From Halovivax ruber XH-70 (GTDB lineage: Archaea; Halobacteriota; Halobacteria; Halobacteriales; Natrialbaceae), in contig NC_019964.1 of the NCBI RefSeq assembly GCF_000328525.1, forward strand, positions 1,240,001 through 1,304,000: a DNA stretch of 64,000 nucleotides. The letters run 5' to 3'. Positions within the stretch are counted from its first letter, which is position 1. Every line of letters starts with the position of its first letter. The notes under the pieces were generated by a model. That model did not search any database. It saw nothing but the letters and a program-made list of their open reading frames with translations, and was not told where the DNA came from. Position numbers and translations under genes: made by a program. Shown one piece after another: positions 46,176-55,288 of the stretch.

Positions 46176-47753
46176 ATGGCACAACAGCAACGCATGGGTG
46201 GACAACCGATGTTCATCCTCAACGAGGACAGTCAGCGAACGGAGGGTCGCGACGCCCAGTCGTCGAACATCATGGCCGGGAAGGCGGTCGCCGAATCGGT
46301 CCGGACGACACTCGGCCCCCGCGGCATGGACAAGATGCTCGTCGACTCGGGTGGCGAGGTCGTCATCACGAACGACGGTGCGACGATTCTGGAGGAGATG
46401 GACATCGAACATCCCGCAGCCCAGATGATCGTCGAAGTCTCCGAGACCCAGGAAGCCGAGGTCGGTGACGGGACCACGACCGCGGCCGTCATCGCTGGCA
46501 ATCTCCTCGCCGAGGCCGAAGACCTCCTCGAACAGGACGTCCACGCGACGACCATCGTCGAAGGCTACCACGAGGCCGCGCGCATCGCCCTCGACGCCAT
46601 CGAGGATCAGGTACTCGACGTCGAGGTCGACGACGAACTGCTCGCCCAGGTCGGCAAGTCGAGCATGACGGGCAAAGGAACCGGCGGCCTCACCCCGGCC
46701 GAGCTCGCCGAGACCGTCGTCACCGCGATCGGTCACGTCGCCGACGACGATCGCGTTCGCCGCGACGACGTCTCCGTCTACACGCAGGTCGGCGCCTCTT
46801 CGAGTGCAACCGAACTGGTCGAGGGCATCGTTCTCGACGAGGAGCCGGCTAACGACGCTATGCCATCGACCGTCGAGGACGCCGACATCGCGATCCTCGA
46901 CGTCGCGCTGGAGATTCAGACCGGCGAGATCGACGCGGAGTACGCGATCGACTCCATCGATCAGCTCAACGCGGCACTCGACGCCGAGGAGAGCGAACTG
47001 CGCGGCTACGCCGAGGAGATCGTCGACTCCGGCGTGGACGTCGTCTTCAATACGGACGACGTCGACGACCGCGTCGCCTCGTTCCTGGCGAACGAAGGCG
47101 TCCTCGTCTTCGAAGGCCTCGGGAACTCGGACGCGCGCAAGATCGCGTCGGCCACCGGCGCTCGTCGCGTCGGCGCGCTCGAGGACCTGGACGCCGAGGA
47201 CTTCGGCCACGCCGACCGGATCCGGACGGACTCCTACGGCGACGACGACCTCGCCTTCGTCGAGGGCGGTGCTGCGGCCGAGGCCGTCACCGTCTTCGTG
47301 CGCGGCGGCACCGACCACATCGTCGACGAACTCGAACGCGCGGTCGGTGACGCCCTGGACGTCGTCGCGACCGCCCGCGAGTCCGGGGAGGTCGTCCCCG
47401 GCGCCGGCGCCAGCGAGATCGCCATCGCCGACCGCATCCGTTCCAAGGCGGCCGGCATCGAAGGCCGCAGTCAGCTCGCCGTCAACGCCTTCGCCGACGC
47501 CATCGACGTGATCCCGCGCACGCTCGCCTCGAACACCGGTCGCGATCCGATCGACACACTGGTCGATCTCCGCGCCGAACACGAGTCCGAGGGCCGCGCC
47601 GGCCTCGTCACCGACGGCGAGACGGTCACGATCGCCGACCCCGTCGAACACGGCGTCGTCGATCCCGCCGACGTCAAGCGCGAGGCGATCGAGAGCGCGG
47701 CCGAGGCCGCGACGATGATCGCGCGCATCGACGACGTCATCGCCGCCGAATAA
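46176..47753 (+). CDS. thsA: Thermosome (group II chaperonin) subunit
   Basis: A 525-residue CCT/thermosome subunit. The N-terminus runs [20 protein letters not shown] with [13 protein letters not shown], then the ATP-binding GDGTTTAAV and C-terminal [13 protein letters not shown]. It folds proteins in the cytosol as an eight-fold ring with ATP. It ends at DDVIAAE without the Gly-Gly-Met-rich tail that most haloarchaeal Cct1/Cct2 subunits carry; the length is close to the tail-less Cct3-type subunit of Haloferax. A strong TATA/BRE lies upstream. The ATG at 46176 is chosen by promoter spacing and family start. Confidence 0.96.
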   Translation: MAQQQRMGGQPMFILNEDSQRTEGRDAQSSNIMAGKAVAESVRTTLGPRGMDKMLVDSGGEVVITNDGATILEEMDIEHPAAQMIVEVSETQEAEVGDGTTTAAVIAGNLLAEAEDLLEQDVHATTIVEGYHEAARIALDAIEDQVLDVEVDDELLAQVGKSSMTGKGTGGLTPAELAETVVTAIGHVADDDRVRRDDVSVYTQVGASSSATELVEGIVLDEEPANDAMPSTVEDADIAILDVALEIQTGEIDAEYAIDSIDQLNAALDAEESELRGYAEEIVDSGVDVVFNTDDVDDRVASFLANEGVLVFEGLGNSDARKIASATGARRVGALEDLDAEDFGHADRIRTDSYGDDDLAFVEGGAAAEAVTVFVRGGTDHIVDELERAVGDALDVVATARESGEVVPGAGASEIAIADRIRSKAAGIEGRSQLAVNAFADAIDVIPRTLASNTGRDPIDTLVDLRAEHESEGRAGLVTDGETVTIADPVEHGVVDPADVKREAIESAAEAATMIARIDDVIAAE

Positions 47754-47790
47754 CGACTCCGAACGCCGCTCGTCGCTGCTCCGTCTCCAA

Positions 47791-47801
47791 TATTTTTCTC
47801 C
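47791..47801 (+). terminator. Putative terminator of the thermosome gene
   Basis: TATTTTTCTCC, a T5 run about 40 bp after the stop and before the convergent SAM hydrolase gene, fits an archaeal intrinsic (poly-T) terminator. Confidence 0.5.
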
Positions 47802-47830
47802 TCGTCGCGTTTGGGGTCTCGAGCACGGGG

Positions 47831-48589
47831 TCAGTCCCAGGTGAGGGTGACCGAGTCTCCCGCGGTCACGTCGAACGCGTCCTCGCCGCGCCCTCGATTG
47901 ACGGCGAGTTCGACGAGGCCGTGACTGCCGGAGAGTACGACGGGATCGCCTGGATCGACGGCGTCGAAGGTTCGGCCGACAACGACTGTCGAATCGCCGA
48001 CGTGAACCGCCTCACGCCCATCGAGCACCTCGCCGGGAACGTTCGTCACGCAGTTGCCGAACTCGTCGACGATCAGGACCGCACCGCGGGCTCGGGTGGA
48101 CTCGACCTGTGGCTCGGGGAGCTGGTACGCCACCGGATCGTCGATCGGCGTGAGTCCGTCGATCGCGGCGAGGTCGTTCCAGTCGTGGTCGTGTACCGTT
48201 GCAGCCATCGGCGCGAAGACGTCTCGACCGTGAAACGTGTGTTCCTCGGCGTCCGCGTCGTCGATCGCGAACCACTCGACGGACTCGCTTCCGGCGAGTC
48301 GACGGGCGATAGGATCGAGGATTCCGTTGTCGGGTCCGACGAGGACGTGTTCGCCGGCGGCACAGACGAGTGCCCGTCGATCCGTCCGTACCCCGGGATC
48401 GACGACGATGACGTGGACTGCAGGCGGAAAGGACGGGAGAATCTCCCGCAGCCAGAAGGCGCCGGCGCGAACGTCCTGCCTGGGAAGGTCGTGTGTGACG
48501 TCCACGACGCGTGCGTCGCTCTGACTGTAGATGACCCCGGCCATCGCGGCCGGGTACAGCGAGCCGCAGTCTGAAGCGAGTGTGATCAT
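47831..48589 (-). CDS. S-adenosyl-L-methionine hydrolase (SAM hydroxide adenosyltransferase, DUF62)
   Basis: A 252-residue DUF62-family protein. The N-terminal MITLASDCGSLYPAAMAGVIY resembles the DFG motif with Phe replaced by Cys. VDVTHDLPRQDVRAGAFWL, IVVDPGVRTDRRALV, LVGPDNGILDP and the C-terminal VDEFGNCVTNVP complete the family pattern. It hydrolyses SAM to adenosine and methionine, or acts as a relative of halogenases such as SalL and DUF62. No neighbouring gene suggests pathway. Confidence 0.9.
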   Translation of the reverse strand: MITLASDCGSLYPAAMAGVIYSQSDARVVDVTHDLPRQDVRAGAFWLREILPSFPPAVHVIVVDPGVRTDRRALVCAAGEHVLVGPDNGILDPIARRLAGSESVEWFAIDDADAEEHTFHGRDVFAPMAATVHDHDWNDLAAIDGLTPIDDPVAYQLPEPQVESTRARGAVLIVDEFGNCVTNVPGEVLDGREAVHVGDSTVVVGRTFDAVDPGDPVVLSGSHGLVELAVNRGRGEDAFDVTAGDSVTLTWD

Positions 48590-48664
48590 ACGACGAGGAA
48601 GTATCCGTGTCCGCTTGAGACTGTGGTCGTGCTCGGGTCCTTCCGCAGTCGCCTCACTGGTGGC

Positions 48665-49252
48665 TCACTCGCGAAGCAGTTCGCGTGCGTTGTGGCGCCA
48701 GGTGCGTACGTGCAACACGTCGAGGTCGAGAACAGCGGCGACTTCGCCAGCGTGGATCGTTGCCAGCCGTTCGGCCGAGACGATCCCGGCTTCGGCGAGC
48801 TGCTCGGCGTTGGAGTCACCGACCCCAGTCACGGTGGTCACCGGTGTGGGCCGAGGATACGGCCGTTCGTCGGGCGTTTCGGTCGTGGTCGGGATCGATC
48901 GCTCGCCCGCGTGTTCGAACCCCTGCCAGTCCTCGTCCGCGCTGGCGGCGATCCAGGCTCGCTCTGCGTCGCCCAGTCCGGAGACGGCCTCCGATCGATC
49001 GTCGAGGTCTCCCTCGGTCTGAAACGACCAGGGCAGGGAGAAGGTGCGTCGCAGGGCCTCTGCCGCCGAATCCTCTAGTCCGCCATCGAGGAGCTGCCGG
49101 TAGGAGTACTCCTTCTCCGCGACACCCGCCGGATCGATCCCGACGGACTCGAGATCGGCTGGCTCGACGCCTGCGTCCTCGAGGCGGGCCCGCTCGTCGG
49201 CCTCGAGTGGTCGGACGCTCGGTGTCTCGACGACGTCGTTTTCGCTCGCCAT
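48665..49252 (-). CDS. Helix-hairpin-helix protein (DUF7409-like)
   Basis: A 195-residue acidic protein. The C-terminal 60 residues, VTTVTGVGDSNAEQLAEAGIVSAERLATIHAGEVAAVLDLDVLHVRTWRHNA, form a helix-hairpin-helix unit with the GVG hairpin, typical of DNA/RNA-binding HhH domains. The N-terminal half holds EKEYSYRQLLDGGLEDSAAEALRRTFSLPWSF, conserved in haloarchaea. I recall the name DUF7409. The Met at 49252 was chosen over the one at 49282. Function unknown. Confidence 0.75.
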   Translation of the reverse strand: MASENDVVETPSVRPLEADERARLEDAGVEPADLESVGIDPAGVAEKEYSYRQLLDGGLEDSAAEALRRTFSLPWSFQTEGDLDDRSEAVSGLGDAERAWIAASADEDWQGFEHAGERSIPTTTETPDERPYPRPTPVTTVTGVGDSNAEQLAEAGIVSAERLATIHAGEVAAVLDLDVLHVRTWRHNARELLRE

Positions 49253-49478
49253 ACAGGTTGTCTGACCCTGACGGTCGGTCACCTAAAACGTTACTCTCCC
49301 GGCGCCCCTTGAACGAGCAGCTGATCGACAGCCACTGGTTCAGGCTGTCGTTGAACGGCGCAATCGGGTGCCGCATCGGCCACTCTCCGGTACGCGATCC
49401 AGCAGGTTCTACATCATCGCCAACCGACGACCACGTCGGATCGTCACCGTAATGAGATTGTCGCTGGAACGTCGAGGT

Positions 49479-50333
49479 ATGATTCGAGACGAGCTCGACC
49501 GGATCGGCGTCGTCGGTGCAGGAACGATGGGCAGCGGCATCGCCCAGGTGGCGGCGACCGGCGGCTACGACGTCGTGATGCGAGATATCGAACGCGAGTA
49601 CGTCGACAACGGGTTCGAGACGATCGAGGACAGTCTCGGTCGCCTCGCCGAGCGGGACGCGCTCCCGGACGATCCACAGACGATTCGCGACCGGATCGAG
49701 GGAACGACGGACCTGGCGGACCTGGCCGATTGTGACGTCGTCATCGAGGCCGCCCTCGAGAAACTCGACGTCAAGCGAGACATTTTCGCCGACCTCGAAG
49801 CGGCCTGTGACGACGACGTCGTGCTCGCGACGAACACGAGCACGCTGTCGATCACGTCGATCGCCGGCGACCTCGATCGTCCGGAGCGCGTCGTCGGCCT
49901 GCACTTCATGAACCCCGTCCCGATCATGGAGGGTGTGGAGGTCGTGGTCGGCGAGAAGACCGTCGACGACGCCGTCGAACTGGCACACGACCTGGCCGCG
50001 GACCTGGGAAAGACGACCTGGGAGTCCGACGACAAACCGGGCTTCGTCACGAACCGCATCCTCATGCCGTGGATCAACGAGGGCATCCGCGCCTTCGACG
50101 AGGGCGTCGCTTCGAAGGAGGACATCGACGCCGGCATGGAACTGGGCACGAACGTTCCGATGGGCCCGCTCACCCTCGCCGATCACATCGGTCTCGACAT
50201 CTGTCTCCACGCGTCGGAGACGCTGCACGAGGAACTCGGCGACCGGTACAAGCCGGCGTACCTCCTGAAGCGCAAGGTCGAGGCCGGCGATCTCGGGAAG
50301 AAGACGGGCGAAGGGTTCTACGTGTACGACTGA
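49479..50333 (+). CDS. 3-hydroxyacyl-CoA dehydrogenase
   Basis: A 284-residue enzyme. The NAD motif IGVVGAGTMGSGIAQVAA, VIEAALEKLDVKRDIF, ATNTSTLSITSIA and the catalytic GLHFMNPVPIMEGVEVV (His and Asn) are present, followed by the C-terminal FVTNRILMPWINEGIRAFDEG. It oxidises (S)-3-hydroxyacyl-CoA in beta-oxidation or related pathways. The Met at 49479 was chosen as the family start. It is stand-alone with the squalene synthase convergent downstream. Confidence 0.92.
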   Translation: MIRDELDRIGVVGAGTMGSGIAQVAATGGYDVVMRDIEREYVDNGFETIEDSLGRLAERDALPDDPQTIRDRIEGTTDLADLADCDVVIEAALEKLDVKRDIFADLEAACDDDVVLATNTSTLSITSIAGDLDRPERVVGLHFMNPVPIMEGVEVVVGEKTVDDAVELAHDLAADLGKTTWESDDKPGFVTNRILMPWINEGIRAFDEGVASKEDIDAGMELGTNVPMGPLTLADHIGLDICLHASETLHEELGDRYKPAYLLKRKVEAGDLGKKTGEGFYVYD

Positions 50334-50439
50334 TACGTCTCACGAAGGGGCCGGCGCTTCGCGATCGGTGTCTTTCGTCCGTCGGTGCGTGTCGTCCCTC
50401 GTTACATTCTCACGCCGCGCGTGAACAGGTCGTCACGAC

Positions 50440-51492
50440 TTACCGATGAAGGGGTTCCGACGCCATCGTCTGGCGCAGTTCGTCGAGTTCCCCTCGAGAA
50501 ACGCCAGAATCGAACCGCTGGATCACGGCGTAGACTTCTTCGCGAGGTAGTTTGACGTCCCCCGTTCGAACGACGTCTTCCGACCGCTGGCGCAGTTCTC
50601 GGAGGGTCCCGACCGCGAGCAGATACGGAATCGCCCAGGCGGAGAGGGTGTTTCCGTGGTGCTCGGGGACGATCTCGAGGTAGCGGTGCGCGCCGTCGAG
50701 ATAGTGCTCAGCCCGGTCGACGACGCGACGGACGACCGTGGTCACACCCTGGTGGTTGTCGGTGTCGGTGACGGCGTCGGACGCGACTGCCTCCTCGGCG
50801 AGCCATTCGGCCGGGAGATAGACGTTGTTTTCCTCGTGATAGTCCGACTGGACGTCTTTCGCGATATTGACGAGCTGTAGCAGCAGGGCGAACGATCGCG
50901 CGTTGTCCCTGAGTTCCGCGGCGCGTTCGGAGGGGATGTCACGGACGAGGAGTTCCGTGATGAGCGTCCCGACGGTGCCGGCGGCGTACCAGCAATATTC
51001 TTCGAGTTCGTCTATCGTCTGGAGACGAAGCCCACCCTCGTCGGCGTAGCGCTCGGTGAACATCGCCATGCCGCCGACGAGTTCCCGGATCGGGTCGCGC
51101 ATGAGCTCGCGGGGTTCGTCGTCGAGGGTCTCGAACGCTCGAAGAACTCGCGAGGTCTCTGCGACGACCGTCCAGTCGGCGGATCGCTCGTCCGGCTCCG
51201 GGAGCCACGGGCTGACCGCGTCCACGAACTGGTCGACGGTGTACTCGTCGGTCGGATCCAGCAGTCTATCGTACTCGGTGAGGAGGTCGGACTGGGCGGC
51301 CGGGGGAACGTGGCCGGCATCTTCGATCGTATCGGCAATCCGACAGAGGAGGTAGCCGACGCAGATCTGGCGTGCCATCGGCTCCTCGAGGCGGTCGATA
51401 GTGATCGAGAAGGTCCTCGAGACGCCGTGGACCGCGTCGAAACACCAGTCGAGATCGGACGACAGTGCTGGTGAAGGGGAACCGGAACTCAT
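50440..51492 (-). CDS. Squalene/phytoene synthase family protein
   Basis: A 350-residue head-to-head prenyl synthase. Motifs DTIEDAG (first Asp-rich) and NIAKDVQSDYHEENNVYLP (second) are seen at about residues 50-56 and 196-214. It resembles haloarchaeal squalene synthase-type proteins rather than CrtB at 5.2 kb, so it more likely makes squalene from farnesyl diphosphate, the membrane neutral lipid of haloarchaea. The start at 51492 (MSSGSPSPALSSDLDWC) is the family start; the longer frame was rejected. It is divergent from the acyl-CoA dehydrogenase. Confidence 0.85.
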   Translation of the reverse strand: MSSGSPSPALSSDLDWCFDAVHGVSRTFSITIDRLEEPMARQICVGYLLCRIADTIEDAGHVPPAAQSDLLTEYDRLLDPTDEYTVDQFVDAVSPWLPEPDERSADWTVVAETSRVLRAFETLDDEPRELMRDPIRELVGGMAMFTERYADEGGLRLQTIDELEEYCWYAAGTVGTLITELLVRDIPSERAAELRDNARSFALLLQLVNIAKDVQSDYHEENNVYLPAEWLAEEAVASDAVTDTDNHQGVTTVVRRVVDRAEHYLDGAHRYLEIVPEHHGNTLSAWAIPYLLAVGTLRELRQRSEDVVRTGDVKLPREEVYAVIQRFDSGVSRGELDELRQTMASEPLHR

Positions 51493-51652
51493 CTGGTTGC
51501 TGGACGTACGGGCCTGGGTGGGAAAAACCTCCGGGGCGAGCCACGGCGTAGACGATCCGGTTACTGACAACGGTGCGGGTAAAGCGGTCCTCACCAGTGT
51601 CGAGCGCGGCCCGATTGATAACTGTAAAGGAGAGCGGCCCGCTACCGGGCGT

Positions 51653-52825
51653 ATGGATTTCACGCTCTCACCGGAGCAACGCCAGATCCGTGACATGGTC
51701 GCGGAGTTCGTCGACGAGGAGGTCGTCCCGCGTGCAGCTGAGATCGACCACGAGGACGCGTTCCCCGACGATCTCGTCACCGAGATGGGCGAGCTCGGAT
51801 TGATGGGGATGCCGTTCCCCGAGGAGTACGGTGGCGCCGGACTCGACTACCACTCCTACGCGATCGGGCTCGAGGAGATCTCTCGTGGCTCCGGTGGACT
51901 CGGGACCATCGTCGCCGCACACACCTCGCTCGCGGGGAACATGCTCTACGAGTTCGGGGACGAGTCCCAGAAAGAACAGTACCTGACGCCGCTTGCGGAG
52001 GGCCAGGACGTCGGTGCGTTCGCGCTGTCCGAACCCGGAGCGGGAAGCGACGTCCCCGCGATGGAGACCACCGCGGAGCCGGTCGGCGACGGTGCAGACG
52101 ACGCCGATGCTGAGCCCGATGCGTACCGCTTGAACGGCGGCAAGCTCTGGATCTCGAACGGATCCGAGTCGGAGACGGTCACGGTCTTCGCGAAGACCGA
52201 CCCGGACGCGGGCAACAAAGGCATCTCGTCGTTCGTCGTCCGCCCGTCTGAAGACGACGGCTTCTACGTGGAGGGAACGGAGGACAAACTCGGCGACAAG
52301 GGCTGTCCGACCGCCGAACTCAGGTTCGACGACCTGGAGATTCCCGCCGACCGACGCCTCGGCGACGAGGGTGACGGGTTCGTACAGGCACTCAAGACAC
52401 TGAACGGCGGCCGCATCACGATCGCCGCTCGCGGGGTCGGCATCGCCCGGGCGGCGTTCGAGGAGGCTCGCGATTATGCATCCGACCGCGAACAGTTCGG
52501 CCAGCCGATCGGGGAGTTCCAGGCGATCAAGCACAAACTCGCCGACATGGACACGAAGATTCAGGCCGCGAAACTCCTGATGCACAAGGCGGCGGACAAC
52601 AAGATCCGTGGTGAAGACTACATCAAGGAGGCCGCCCAGGCGAAACTCTACGCCAGCGAGGTCTCGCGAGAGGTGGCCAACGAGGGCATCCAGATCCACG
52701 GCGGCTACGGCTACACGAAGGACTTCCCCGCCGAACGCTTCTACCGCGACGCGAAACTCAACGAGATCTACGAAGGAACGAGCGAAGTCCTGCGGAACAC
52801 GATCGGCGATCGACTGCTCGAGTGA
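51653..52825 (+). CDS. Acyl-CoA dehydrogenase
   Basis: A 390-residue flavoprotein starting MDFTLSPEQRQIRDMVAEFVDEEV. It has FALSEPGAGSDVPAM, the RITIAARGVGIARAAFE region, QIHGGYGYTKDFPAERFYRDA and the catalytic Glu in NEIYEGTSEVLRN. A short 15-residue acidic insertion lies near GAGSDVPAM..DGADDADAEPD. It introduces the 2,3 double bond into acyl-CoA and transfers electrons to ETF. It is divergent from the squalene synthase over 160 bp. Confidence 0.95.
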   Translation: MDFTLSPEQRQIRDMVAEFVDEEVVPRAAEIDHEDAFPDDLVTEMGELGLMGMPFPEEYGGAGLDYHSYAIGLEEISRGSGGLGTIVAAHTSLAGNMLYEFGDESQKEQYLTPLAEGQDVGAFALSEPGAGSDVPAMETTAEPVGDGADDADAEPDAYRLNGGKLWISNGSESETVTVFAKTDPDAGNKGISSFVVRPSEDDGFYVEGTEDKLGDKGCPTAELRFDDLEIPADRRLGDEGDGFVQALKTLNGGRITIAARGVGIARAAFEEARDYASDREQFGQPIGEFQAIKHKLADMDTKIQAAKLLMHKAADNKIRGEDYIKEAAQAKLYASEVSREVANEGIQIHGGYGYTKDFPAERFYRDAKLNEIYEGTSEVLRNTIGDRLLE

Positions 52826-53059
52826 CCTGCTCGACAGGCCCAACTGGATCGACCGACAATTTGTGTGTGTGATCCCGCTTGATCTCAGTTCTCCGATCGA
52901 AGCTCGGAAACTGTCTGTGGTTATGGATGCTGTTCGTGTCAACGAACGGGGTTGAGTCTGGACTGGGACGGACCGTAACACTCGCCGAGACGCGTCCGTA
53001 GCGACTGACATTCTCGCTGCAGTGACGAACAGGGTCTCGGATCGATTCACCAAGACTCA

Positions 53060-53065
53060 TTATAC
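53060..53065 (+). promoter_or_regulatory. TATA box for geranylgeranyl reductase
   Basis: TTATAC with centre about 25 bp before ATG 53087, so a leaderless mRNA is predicted. Upstream 52826-53058 shows no gene. Confidence 0.6.
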
Positions 53066-53086
53066 AGGCTGGATAAGTATTCGCTA

Positions 53087-54391
53087 ATGAGCGAACAGTA
53101 CGACGTAATCGTGGCGGGCGCTGGGCCCGCAGGCGCCCAGTGTGCCCGCGACCTGGCGACACGGGGGTACGACGTGGTCGTCCTCGAGACGGAGAGCGAG
53201 GACGCCTTCCCCACGACCAGTAACAAGTCGACGGCCGGGACGTTCCCGTCGATGATCACCTCGTTCGGCGTCCCCGACGACGTCGTGATGAACTTCACCG
53301 ACAAGGTCGTTCTCGAGTCGCCGAACAATCACTACACGCGGCACCATCCGGGTGCGGTGCTCGAATTCGCCGACTTCAAGCAGTGGCTCGTCGAGGATGG
53401 ACGCGAAGCGGGCGCCGAGTACCGATTCGACGCACGCGTTACCGGCCCCGTGATGGAGAACGGCCAGATCGCGGGCGTCGAGTACAACGGCTCCGAGGAA
53501 GTCCGCGCCGAGATCACGATCGACGCGACGGGACCCAGCGCGCCGCTCGCGAAAGCGCTGAACGTGAGCGAACTCGAACGCGAAAACCACGCCATCGGCA
53601 TCGAGTACGAACTCACCGGCGTCGACCTGAATCACGCCGACTACGGTGACCTCACCGACGCGATGATGCTCCGGCTCGATCACGACCTCGCCCCCGGCGG
53701 TTACTCCTGGATCTTCCACACGGGCGAGGACGAGGCCAAGGTCGGTCTCTGCTACATCCAGAACGACAGTCACCGCCAGAACGCCCGCGAGAACTTCTCC
53801 GTCGACGACTATATGGAGTACTGGCTGGACCGAGATCCCCGGTTCGCGGACGCCGAGCGCAAGGAAGGCGTCCAGCACCGCGGTTCCGCGCACATCCAGA
53901 TGCCCGGCGACCTCTCGACGGATCGCTTCATGGCGATCGGCGACACGGTCCCGTCCATCGATCCGATCTGGGGGGAGGGTATCCACAAGGGCATGAAGTC
54001 GGCACGCGCGGCCGCCATCACCGTCGAGGCCGCCCTCGACAAGGGGATGACCGACACGAGCGCCGAGCAGATGAGTATCTACGATCGGCTCTGGCATCGT
54101 GACGTCGCACCCAACCAGCGCCGACGCCTCCTGATGACCGAACTGCTCTATCTGGCCGACAACGACCGATACGATCGGTTCATGGAGGACCTCCACGGGA
54201 TGGACGAGGCGACGATGCGCAAGTTGAACAACGGGAATCCGCTCGCGGTCGCGGACCTGCTTCACTTCGACGACAGAGCGCTGCTCACCGAATTCATCCG
54301 GGACAAAGTCGCCATCGACTTCGACGGCTTCCTTCCGAAACCGTTCAACAAGCGCCGGAGTAACGCGTCGGCGGCCTTCGAGTTCGACTGA
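53087..54391 (+). CDS. Geranylgeranyl reductase family protein (archaeal lipid-type)
   Basis: A 434-residue FAD protein. The N-terminal FAD fold VIVAGAGPAGAQCARDLATRGYDVVVLE starts at residue 7. The catalytic and FAD-binding motif GDTVPSIDPIWGEGIHKGMKSA lies at about 285-306, matching the GGR family. It probably saturates geranylgeranyl chains of ether lipids or menaquinone/other isoprenoids. Several paralogues usually occur in haloarchaea, so the exact substrate is uncertain. Leaderless promoter as noted. Confidence 0.88.
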   Translation: MSEQYDVIVAGAGPAGAQCARDLATRGYDVVVLETESEDAFPTTSNKSTAGTFPSMITSFGVPDDVVMNFTDKVVLESPNNHYTRHHPGAVLEFADFKQWLVEDGREAGAEYRFDARVTGPVMENGQIAGVEYNGSEEVRAEITIDATGPSAPLAKALNVSELERENHAIGIEYELTGVDLNHADYGDLTDAMMLRLDHDLAPGGYSWIFHTGEDEAKVGLCYIQNDSHRQNARENFSVDDYMEYWLDRDPRFADAERKEGVQHRGSAHIQMPGDLSTDRFMAIGDTVPSIDPIWGEGIHKGMKSARAAAITVEAALDKGMTDTSAEQMSIYDRLWHRDVAPNQRRRLLMTELLYLADNDRYDRFMEDLHGMDEATMRKLNNGNPLAVADLLHFDDRALLTEFIRDKVAIDFDGFLPKPFNKRRSNASAAFEFD

Positions 54392-54465
54392 CGCGTCGAT
54401 CTACCGACCCGCGTTCTTCGAGTGGTTCGTTCTGTCGCTCCCGGTGAGAAAGCACTATGCGTCGG

Positions 54466-54741
54466 TCACGCCGTCTGTTCCGTGAGCCACGAGACGTGTT
54501 CGTCGAGTCGCTCCTGGCCGGCGTCGGTGAGTGCGTACACGTCGTGGAGGCCGTCCGTCCGCTTTTCGACGAATCCGGCATCGACCAGCGCGGAGAGCGA
54601 ACCGTAGAAGCCGCTGGGGTCGATCCGCTGCCCGTAGTGCGATTCGAGTGCGGATTTCACCTGTTGGCCGCGCCGTCCCTCGGAGCCGGCGAGCAGGTAA
54701 CAGATGTCGCGCCGCCGGCCGCTCTGGAGCCACCTGGACAT
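54466..54741 (-). CDS. PadR-family transcriptional regulator
   Basis: A 91-residue single wHTH protein: LQSGRRRDICYLLAGSEGRRGQQVKSALESHYGQRIDPSGFYGSLSALVDAGFVEKRTDGLHDVYALTDAGQERL. It resembles PadR N-terminal domains, lacking the C-terminal dimerisation coil, as is common in haloarchaeal PadR proteins. Target genes are not evident. It is divergent from the DUF7111-like gene. Confidence 0.83.
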   Translation of the reverse strand: MSRWLQSGRRRDICYLLAGSEGRRGQQVKSALESHYGQRIDPSGFYGSLSALVDAGFVEKRTDGLHDVYALTDAGQERLDEHVSWLTEQTA

Positions 54742-54863
54742 ACTGGACTCTCACGCGAGCGTCGTGTCGGTTGTTTCGGTTTCGGCCGGTCGCAGCTACC
54801 CGCGCGATCGAGCGGCTGTTGGCTATCGACAGGTTCCCGTATCTCGGCGAGTGAAGAGAGCGT

Positions 54864-55151
54864 ATGACCGATGACGCGGTCACGATACGGGAACACGGGA
54901 TCGTCGCGACGTACCACGAGACCGACGCCGAGCGGATCCTCACGTTCGAGGCCGAATCGGGCGACGGGACGGCGGCCATCGCCCAGAACATCGACGGGTA
55001 CGCGATGTTGAAGGTCCGCACGGCATCCGACGGTGACGAACTCGAACGCTATTACGGGTTCGACATGGCGCTCGATCACGTCGGAGAGCGCCTCGCTGTC
55101 GCGCCAACTGCGCTTCCGGTTCCGGAGCAAGCGAGCGATATGGGGATGTAG
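54864..55151 (+). CDS. DUF7111-like small protein
   Basis: A 95-residue acidic protein, VTIREHGIVATYHETDAERILTFEAESGDGTAAIAQNIDGYAMLKVRTASDGDELERYYGFDMALDHV. The pattern suggests mixed beta strands and a short helix. I remember the haloarchaeal family as DUF7111; no activity known. It is divergent from the PadR gene and just precedes the TC microsatellite. Confidence 0.72.
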   Translation: MTDDAVTIREHGIVATYHETDAERILTFEAESGDGTAAIAQNIDGYAMLKVRTASDGDELERYYGFDMALDHVGERLAVAPTALPVPEQASDMGM

Positions 55152-55181
55152 ATACCCCGGAAGGCGCCTCCACCCGCGAGG

Positions 55182-55224
<43 letters not shown>

Positions 55225-55251
55225 GTCGAGACCCCGCCACGAAAGCGGGAC

Positions 55252-55260
55252 CCCTAAGTA
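55252..55260 (+). promoter_or_regulatory. Possible promoter of the CtaA/CtaB gene
   Basis: CTAAGTAAC is the only TATA-like element between the TC tract and the GTG at 55289, at a spacing that would give a leaderless transcript. Weak consensus. Confidence 0.35.
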
Positions 55261-55288
55261 ACGCCGGCCGAAGTACTCCGTACGAACC

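Noticed and set aside
46134-47651. 505-codon antisense frame inside the thermosome gene
   Set aside because: Mirror of a conserved chaperonin; Val/Gly/Asp-rich low-complexity translation with no homology.
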